The notes below the pieces were generated by a model. The model did not search any database. It was not told the origin of the DNA and saw only the letters and a program-made list of their open reading frames with translations. Below are positions 59,277 through 64,000 of a stretch of DNA of 64,000 bases, one piece after another. Made by a program: the position numbers and the translations under genes. Each line of letters opens with the position of its first letter. Position 1 is the stretch's first letter. This stretch comes from Pandoraea pnomenusa (GTDB taxonomy: Bacteria > Pseudomonadota > Gammaproteobacteria > Burkholderiales > Burkholderiaceae), in assembly GCF_000767615.3 (NCBI RefSeq), contig NZ_CP009553.3, positions 5,084,001 to 5,148,000 on the forward strand. Reading direction: 5' to 3'.

Positions 59277-60149
59277 TCAGGCGCGGCCGACCAACCCTTG
59301 CGGGCGGATCAGCAGGATGGCCAGCACGGCCAGGTAGATCATGAAGGCGCCGAGCGCCGGCACGTAGTAACGGCCGAGCGTGTCGATCAGGCCAAGCAGC
59401 AGACCGGCGTAGAGCGAACCGCGCAGGCTGCCCAATCCGCCCGCGGCCACCACGATCAGCACCAGCACCAGGTACTTCAGGCCGTAGTACGGTTCGAGCG
59501 GCAGGATCTGGCTGGAGAGAGCGCCGCCAAGGCCCGACAGGCCACACCCGATGGCGAACGTGATCGAGAACACGACCGGCACGTCGATGCCGACGCAACG
59601 CGCCATGCGCGGATTGTCGACGGCGGCGCGCAACTTCGCGCCGAACGACGTGCGCTCGAGTCCCCACCAGATGCCCAGTGCGACCACGGCACTGCACACC
59701 AGCGCGAAGATGCGGTACACCGAGACCGAGAACGCGCCGAAGTCCCACGTGCCGCGCAGGCCCTGCGGCACCGGAATCGATTGCAGCTCGGTGCCCGCGA
59801 GGTGTTTGGCGATCGCGCAGATGATGAACGCGAGCCCGATCGTCATGAGCAACTGCCCCAGGCCATTGGCCGTGTAGACCCAGCGATACAGCGTGCGCTC
59901 GAGCACCGCGCCGAGCACCATCGTGCCGGCCACGCCCACGAGCAGGGCGACGAAGAAGTCGAGCCCGGCGCGCTGCATGGCCCATAGGGTGAAATAACCG
60001 CCGATCATCGCGAAAGCGGAATGTGCGAGGTTGACCACGCGCATCACGCCGAGCGTGACCGTGAGGCCCACGGAGATGAGGAACAGCAGCATCCCGTAGG
60101 CCACACCGTCGATCGACAACGACAGGAAAGTGGCAAGCGATTGCGTCAT
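59277..60149 (-). CDS. Branched-chain-type ABC transporter permease (LivH-like)
   Basis: Inner-membrane permease, 290 residues, with SVGLTVTLGVMRVVNLAHSAFAMIGGY, the coupling loop LRAAVDNPRMARCVGIDVPVVFSITFAIG and LLIRPQGLVGRA at the end, all typical of LivH. It lies 12 bases before the LivM-like gene start and 43 bases after the binding-protein stop. Confidence 0.93.
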   Translation of the reverse strand: MTQSLATFLSLSIDGVAYGMLLFLISVGLTVTLGVMRVVNLAHSAFAMIGGYFTLWAMQRAGLDFFVALLVGVAGTMVLGAVLERTLYRWVYTANGLGQLLMTIGLAFIICAIAKHLAGTELQSIPVPQGLRGTWDFGAFSVSVYRIFALVCSAVVALGIWWGLERTSFGAKLRAAVDNPRMARCVGIDVPVVFSITFAIGCGLSGLGGALSSQILPLEPYYGLKYLVLVLIVVAAGGLGSLRGSLYAGLLLGLIDTLGRYYVPALGAFMIYLAVLAILLIRPQGLVGRA

Positions 60150-60192
60150 GAGGAATTACCGGAACCGAACGAACTGAACGACGTCGCCTGAC

Positions 60193-61389
60193 TTACTTGG
60201 CAGCTACCTGGGGGTGGCTCACATGCCACGGCTCGACCACCGCCTTGAACGTTTCGATAGGCTTGTTGCCGAGCTTGCCGTCGATGGTCTCCACGCGGCG
60301 GATGTACACGTTCTGCACGATTTCACGCGTCTTCGGATCGATCGACACCGGGCCGCGCGGGCTGGTCCAGGCGAAGCCCTTCACTGCGGCGATCGCCTTG
60401 TCGGCGTCCTTCTTGCCCTTGGTCGCCTTGATCATCTGCGCGATGAGCGTCATCGAGTCATAAGCCGACACGGATGCGATCGAGGGCAGCGCGCCCGGGC
60501 CGTATTTGGCCTTGTAGGCCTTCACGAACGCCGTGTTCTCCGGCGTCGTCAGGAACGGCGAGTAGTGCAGCGCGGTGATGGTCCCGAGCGCGCTGTCGCC
60601 GATGGCGGGCAGATCGGACTCCATCGTCTCGGTCGTGGCGAACAACTGGATGCCGGCCTTGTCGAGCTCGCGCTCCTTGAAGGCCTTCACGAAACCGGCC
60701 GACATCGGGCCCACCGGCATGAACAGGAAAACGGCGTCCGGCTTGGCGTCCTTCACGCGCTGCAGGTAGCTCGAGAAATCGGTCGTCCCCAGCGGCACCT
60801 TCACTTCGGTGGCGATCTTGCCGCCGGCCTTCTTGAACGTCTCGCTGTAGGCGTCGATGGCGTCGTAACCCGTGGCGAAGTCGGCCACCACGATGGCGGC
60901 ATTCTTCACGCCCTTGCTCGCGGCGTACTCGACGAGCGGCACGCTCACCGTCCACTGCGTGAAGCCAGTGCGCACGAAATACGGCGACTTCAGCGTCACG
61001 CTCGACGTACCGGAGTTGCCGATGACCAGCGGCGTCTTGGTCTGGTTGACCACGTCGGCCATGGCCAGCACGTTCGGCGTGAACGAGCCGCCGAACAGGT
61101 ATTGCACCTGGTCGCGCACCACGAGTTCCTGCGCGAGCTGACGCGTACGCTGCGGATTCACGCCGCCTTCGTCACGCTCGAGGATCACGATCGTGTCGTT
61201 GCCGACCTTGCTCTTGTTCTGTTCGAGCCACAGATTCACGCCACGGCGATATTCCGTGCCCCACCACGACGCCGAGCCCGAGAACAGGCCCAGCATGCCG
61301 ACTTTGATGTCTTCCGCGTGGGCCGAAACAGCGGTGAATTGGCAAACACTCGCCATTGCCACAGCGAGCCAAAGATGGCGCTTCATCAT
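60193..61389 (-). CDS. Branched-chain-type ABC transporter substrate-binding protein
   Basis: Periplasmic type I binding protein, 398 residues. The signal peptide ends at AVSAHAE; the mature protein begins DIKVGMLGLFSGSASWWGTEYRRGV and contains YLFGGSFTPNVLAMADVVNQTKTP, GNSGTSSVTLKSPYFVRTG and VAFLFMPVG-like segments. GAGGAG lies eight bases before the first of two consecutive ATG codons. First gene of the importer operon. Ligand is inferred to be protocatechuate or another aromatic acid from the lig/gal surroundings. Confidence 0.93.
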   Translation of the reverse strand: MMKRHLWLAVAMASVCQFTAVSAHAEDIKVGMLGLFSGSASWWGTEYRRGVNLWLEQNKSKVGNDTIVILERDEGGVNPQRTRQLAQELVVRDQVQYLFGGSFTPNVLAMADVVNQTKTPLVIGNSGTSSVTLKSPYFVRTGFTQWTVSVPLVEYAASKGVKNAAIVVADFATGYDAIDAYSETFKKAGGKIATEVKVPLGTTDFSSYLQRVKDAKPDAVFLFMPVGPMSAGFVKAFKERELDKAGIQLFATTETMESDLPAIGDSALGTITALHYSPFLTTPENTAFVKAYKAKYGPGALPSIASVSAYDSMTLIAQMIKATKGKKDADKAIAAVKGFAWTSPRGPVSIDPKTREIVQNVYIRRVETIDGKLGNKPIETFKAVVEPWHVSHPQVAAK

Positions 61390-61436
61390 GGTGTCGTCTC
61401 CTCGTCGGCGTCGGGCGCCGCTCCGTTTTTTGATGT

Positions 61437-61463
61437 GGCGCGCCGGGGGTTGGCGCGCCTTTT
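61437..61463. other. Hairpin with repeated GGCGCGCC in importer leader
   Basis: Two copies of the self-complementary octamer GGCGCGCC flank GGGGGTT, followed by TTTT on the plus strand. In the minus-strand leader of the binding-protein gene, 48 bases before its start, it can form a strong stem-loop. No plus-strand gene reads into it. A regulatory or stability role is inferred. The rest of the 423-base spacer (61390-61812) shows no gene. Confidence 0.5.
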
Positions 61464-61812
61464 CAAGGTATCCGGAACAGCTTAGGCAACCGAAATGGCG
61501 ACGTCGAATGAAACTCCCGCGTCGAGCGTTGCGTTTTTCGTATATCCCCGAGCTTTCCCCTACGTAATGTGACCTTTTGTTCGGATCGAATTTCGCGCAG
61601 CGGGACGCGACACGTTCCGACGGTGGAACGCCCGCCGTGCAAGGCGCGGCGAGGCGTCGTCGATCCGGGGGACGAGTGGAAAAAGTCGCACGCGTGCCCA
61701 TACGGGGACACATGCAACTCATGGTGAATCCGGCGATTTTCGCCGCGCTGGCGCACGCCGCGACAAGCGGCGCGCGCACGCATGGCCGCCGTGACGTGGC
61801 GACGCCTTCGAA

Positions 61813-63153
61813 TCAGGTGGGATGCTGCATCGTCGGCGCAAGCGCGCGCAGTTCGTCGAGCAGTTGTTCGGCAGCCGGCGAGAGCAACCCGTCGCGCCGT
61901 GTCGCCACACCGATGGCGCGGCTGGCGTGTTGCAACGCCACCGGCACCACCGAGAGTTCCCCCGTGCGCAGCTCGGACGTGATCTGCACGGGAGAGAGCA
62001 GCGCCAGTCGATCGCTCGCCGCGAGCAGTCCGCGAACCACCGGCGAACTGCTCGCATGGACCTGCGTCTTCGGCAACGGCAGGTCCGCCGCGTGGAACAC
62101 ACGCTCGAACACGCCGCGCGCCGGCGTACACGGCAGCGGACTCACCCAGCCGTACTCGGCCAGTTCGGCCAGCGTCGGCGCAGCGCCGGTGGCAAGACAC
62201 GGGTGGCCGGCGCGGGCGACGACCGACAGATGGTCCTCGAACAGCGCTTCCTGACGAATGTCCGGCGGCACGTCGCTGGCGCGCAATGCGCCGACGATCA
62301 TGTCGACGTCCGCCTGGCGCAGTTGGCGAACCAGCGCTTCATACGTGCCATCGACGACCGTCACGCTCAGATACGGCGACTTGTGAAGGAGGCTGTCGAT
62401 TGCCTTGGGCAGCAGAAAGCCGCTCGAGAGCGGCAGCGCGGCCACGATCACGGTCCCCTGCTGACGACCGCCAAAGGGCGCCAGTTCGTCTTCCGCAATC
62501 GCGAGTTCGGCCAGCGCGCGCTTGACCGGTCCGAGCAGGGCCTGCGCCTCGTCGGTCAGACGCGTGCCGCGCGGCGTGCGGCGGAACAACTTGATGCCGA
62601 TGAGATCTTCGAGCTGATCGAGATTGCGCTGGATGGTCGGCTGCGAACATTGCAGCCGGCTGGCCGCGAGCGGCCCGCTGCCGAGTTCGGCGACCGCGAT
62701 GAAGCTGGTGAGCTGCTGCGGCGCGACGACCGCCGCGAAGCGGCTCGCCGCGCGGGCCCCGCCGTCGGCCTGCGAGGCCGTGGCCGCGAAGGCTTCGCGG
62801 TAGCCGTTGGCCAACTCGGCGAGCGCGCGCGTGGCGCGAACCCCGAGGCGCTGCCCGGCCGCATTCGGAATCAGGCCACGGCCGCTGCGATGAAACAGCG
62901 GGAAGCCCAGTTCCGCCTCGATGTCGGAGATCGAGCGCGCGACGGCCGACTGCGAGAGATGCAGCACGCGCGCGGCGCGCGCGACCGAATCGCACTCGAG
63001 CACGGCCACCATGGCGCGCAGGCCGCGCAGCTTGCGACACAGCAGTGTCGCCTCGCTGCTCTGCGGCGCACGGCTCCAGGTGCCACGCTCGTGACAGGCC
63101 AGCGGCGACCCGGCCGGCACATTGGACAGACTGATGACGGTGTCGACGGACAT
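61813..63153 (-). CDS. LysR-type regulator with tandem duplicated winged-helix domains
   Basis: 446-residue regulator, about 130 longer than a normal LysR protein. A first LysR-type winged helix spans residues about 42-105 (LRAMVAVLECDSVARAARVLHLSQSAVARSISDIEAELG). A second lies at about 145-205 (LTSFIAVAELGSGPLAASRLQCSQPTIQRNLDQLEDLIG). One co-inducer domain follows (VIVAALPLSSGFLLPKAIDSLLHKSPYLSV). It lies just downstream of ligA and upstream of the importer, so it most likely controls the lig/gal genes. No clear ribosome site precedes the ATG at 63153; the frame is intact throughout. Confidence 0.88.
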   Translation of the reverse strand: MSVDTVISLSNVPAGSPLACHERGTWSRAPQSSEATLLCRKLRGLRAMVAVLECDSVARAARVLHLSQSAVARSISDIEAELGFPLFHRSGRGLIPNAAGQRLGVRATRALAELANGYREAFAATASQADGGARAASRFAAVVAPQQLTSFIAVAELGSGPLAASRLQCSQPTIQRNLDQLEDLIGIKLFRRTPRGTRLTDEAQALLGPVKRALAELAIAEDELAPFGGRQQGTVIVAALPLSSGFLLPKAIDSLLHKSPYLSVTVVDGTYEALVRQLRQADVDMIVGALRASDVPPDIRQEALFEDHLSVVARAGHPCLATGAAPTLAELAEYGWVSPLPCTPARGVFERVFHAADLPLPKTQVHASSSPVVRGLLAASDRLALLSPVQITSELRTGELSVVPVALQHASRAIGVATRRDGLLSPAAEQLLDELRALAPTMQHPT

Positions 63154-63186
63154 GCGCAGTGCCTTGTGACGCGAGGAAATGTCGGC

Positions 63187-63546
63187 TCAGCGCATGGTCG
63201 GCACGCGACGCGTGGCCATGAACTCGTCGAGCGTCTCACCCCGCATGAGGGCATACACTTCGAGGTTGGTCCTGCGCACCACGCGCGCGAATTTCTCCAG
63301 CACGAAGAAGTTCACGCCATGCCGCACGAGCCCCAGCCAGTCCTGTGCCTGCACCATCGTCTGTTCCTCGGGTGTGAGCCCGGCGGCCGTCATCGCGGCG
63401 ACCGGGTCGCTCAGGTACGTGTCGCGATGCTCGGCGCGGATCATGTGCCAGAAGAACCGATTGAGCTTGAGCGTGCGGTTGCTCACGCGCAGGTCGAACG
63501 CATACGTGCCGGTGATCGCCTCGATCCCTTCGAGTTGGGGATTCAT
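63187..63546 (-). CDS. ligA: Protocatechuate 4,5-dioxygenase alpha subunit
   Basis: Small subunit of the extradiol ring-cleaving dioxygenase LigAB, 119 residues. It covers the active site made by the beta subunit. The LigA pattern is clear: SNRTLKLNRFFWHM, YLSDPVAAMTAAGLTPEEQTMVQAQDW and VRHGVNFFVLEKFARV. A strong GAGGAGG precedes the ATG, which overlaps the ligB stop by four bases. The order beta-then-alpha is the reverse of the Sphingobium ligAB arrangement. Confidence 0.94.
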   Translation of the reverse strand: MNPQLEGIEAITGTYAFDLRVSNRTLKLNRFFWHMIRAEHRDTYLSDPVAAMTAAGLTPEEQTMVQAQDWLGLVRHGVNFFVLEKFARVVRRTNLEVYALMRGETLDEFMATRRVPTMR

Positions 63547-64000
63547 GCGGCCTCCTCTTCGTAAAGCGCCACGGTCATGGCGGTGGTCGTCGCCAGGTAG
63601 TAGTTCAGATGAAGGCGCTTGATGCGCGGCCCCATCGCGCCACGCATCGACAGCCACATGATCTGCTCCACGCTTTCCGCGCCGCCACGCTCCACGTAGT
63701 CGACGTGCTTGAGTTCGGTCAGCCTCTCCGGCTGGTGCTCCAGCAGCTCCAGGAATTCGCGATCCCACGCCTCGTCGTTGTAGCCCGTGCGCTCGCCGTG
63801 AATCTGGTGAGACAACCCGCCGGTGCCGACGACCACCACACGCAGGTCTTCCGGATACGACTCGATCGCGCGGCGCACCGCCTGACCGAGCCGATAGCAG
63901 CGACGGCCCGTGGGCAGCGGATACTGCAACACGTTGATGGCAATCGGCACGACCGTGCCCGGCCAGTCCGGCTTGTGCGGCCAGAGCAGCGGCAGCGGCG
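63543..64000 (-). CDS. ligB: Protocatechuate 4,5-dioxygenase beta subunit, 5' end outside window
   Basis: C-terminal part (about 150 residues) of the catalytic LigB subunit. The frame is open to the window edge, reading LPLLWPHKPDWPGTVVPIAINVLQYPLPTGRRCY, then VVVVGTGGLSHQIHGERTGYNDEAWDREFLELL and SMRGAMGPRIKRLHLNYYLATTTAMTVALYEEE. The catalytic-base His lies in GGLSHQIHGER; the iron ligands near the N-terminus are beyond the window. Gallate dioxygenase is an alternative, but that enzyme is usually a fused polypeptide. Confidence 0.93.
   Translation of the reverse strand, partial: PLPLLWPHKPDWPGTVVPIAINVLQYPLPTGRRCYRLGQAVRRAIESYPEDLRVVVVGTGGLSHQIHGERTGYNDEAWDREFLELLEHQPERLTELKHVDYVERGGAESVEQIMWLSMRGAMGPRIKRLHLNYYLATTTAMTVALYEEEAA

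Noticed and set aside
63543..63950. Complete short gene starting at the ATG at 63950
   Set aside because: The frame remains open and homologous to LigB up to the window edge, so this internal Met is not the start.

Overview
This is a 64 kb, GC-rich, gene-dense window of a bacterial chromosome. Gene content points to a betaproteobacterium of the family Burkholderiaceae: an ahcY - small holin-like protein - tlyA - metF run with an S-adenosylhomocysteine riboswitch, a metX-metW pair, a urtABCDE/ureD-ureA-ureJ-ureBCEFG block, SlmA, and a protocatechuate 4,5-cleavage (lig/gal) cluster. Pandoraea or a close relative is my best guess from memory of gene order; I cannot test it here. I found no rRNA or tRNA genes, no CRISPR array, no insertion sequence and no prophage block. 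The window looks like ordinary chromosome rich in transport and catabolic operons.

Layout. 1-3.7 kb: housekeeping genes (NDUFA9-like epimerase, soluble lytic transglycosylase, 5-formyl-THF cyclo-ligase). 3.7-6.2 kb: 5-oxoprolinase pxpBCA, with a one-base frameshift in pxpB. 6.2-10.9 kb: a beta-alanine/omega-amino-acid catabolic pair (aminotransferase and mmsA) divergent from a MocR-type regulator. 10.9-13.2 kb: a GlxA-type regulator and an MFS transporter. 13.5-29.3 kb: nitrogen-scavenging region with the urea ABC transporter urtABCDE behind a sigma-54 promoter, ureD, a complete polar-amino-acid-type ABC transporter, then ureA-ureJ-ureB-ureC-ureE-ureF-ureG. 29.3-36.1 kb: a dipeptide ABC transporter dppABCDF whose last gene is coupled to a TraB/GumN-family protein. 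36.3-40.1 kb: the methyl-cycle run (ahcY, holin-like protein, TlyA methyltransferase, metF), led by the riboswitch. 40.2-42.6 kb: lrgAB and a divergent LysR regulator. 42.7-51.1 kb: xthA, a protein of unknown function, ampG, metXW, slmA, a HAD nucleotidase and a DHA2-type exporter. 51.4-64 kb: aromatic-acid catabolism, reading leftward: ligB (cut by the window edge), ligA, a LysR-type regulator with two winged-helix domains, a five-gene branched-chain-type ABC importer, galB, galC, galD, a translationally coupled alpha/beta hydrolase and NTF2-like protein, and a porin.

How the genes work together. The urt and ure genes import urea and hydrolyse it to ammonia, presumably under nitrogen control through sigma-54. 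The lig/gal genes ring-open protocatechuate (or gallate) and carry 4-oxalomesaconate to pyruvate and oxaloacetate. The dpp, pxp and beta-alanine modules add peptide and amino-acid scavenging.

The observations most worth checking are the pxpB frameshift, the amino-acid transporter inside the urease locus, the double-HTH LysR protein, the TraB/GumN gene coupled to dppF, and tandem repeats upstream of ureG and of the aromatic ABC transporter ATPase gene.
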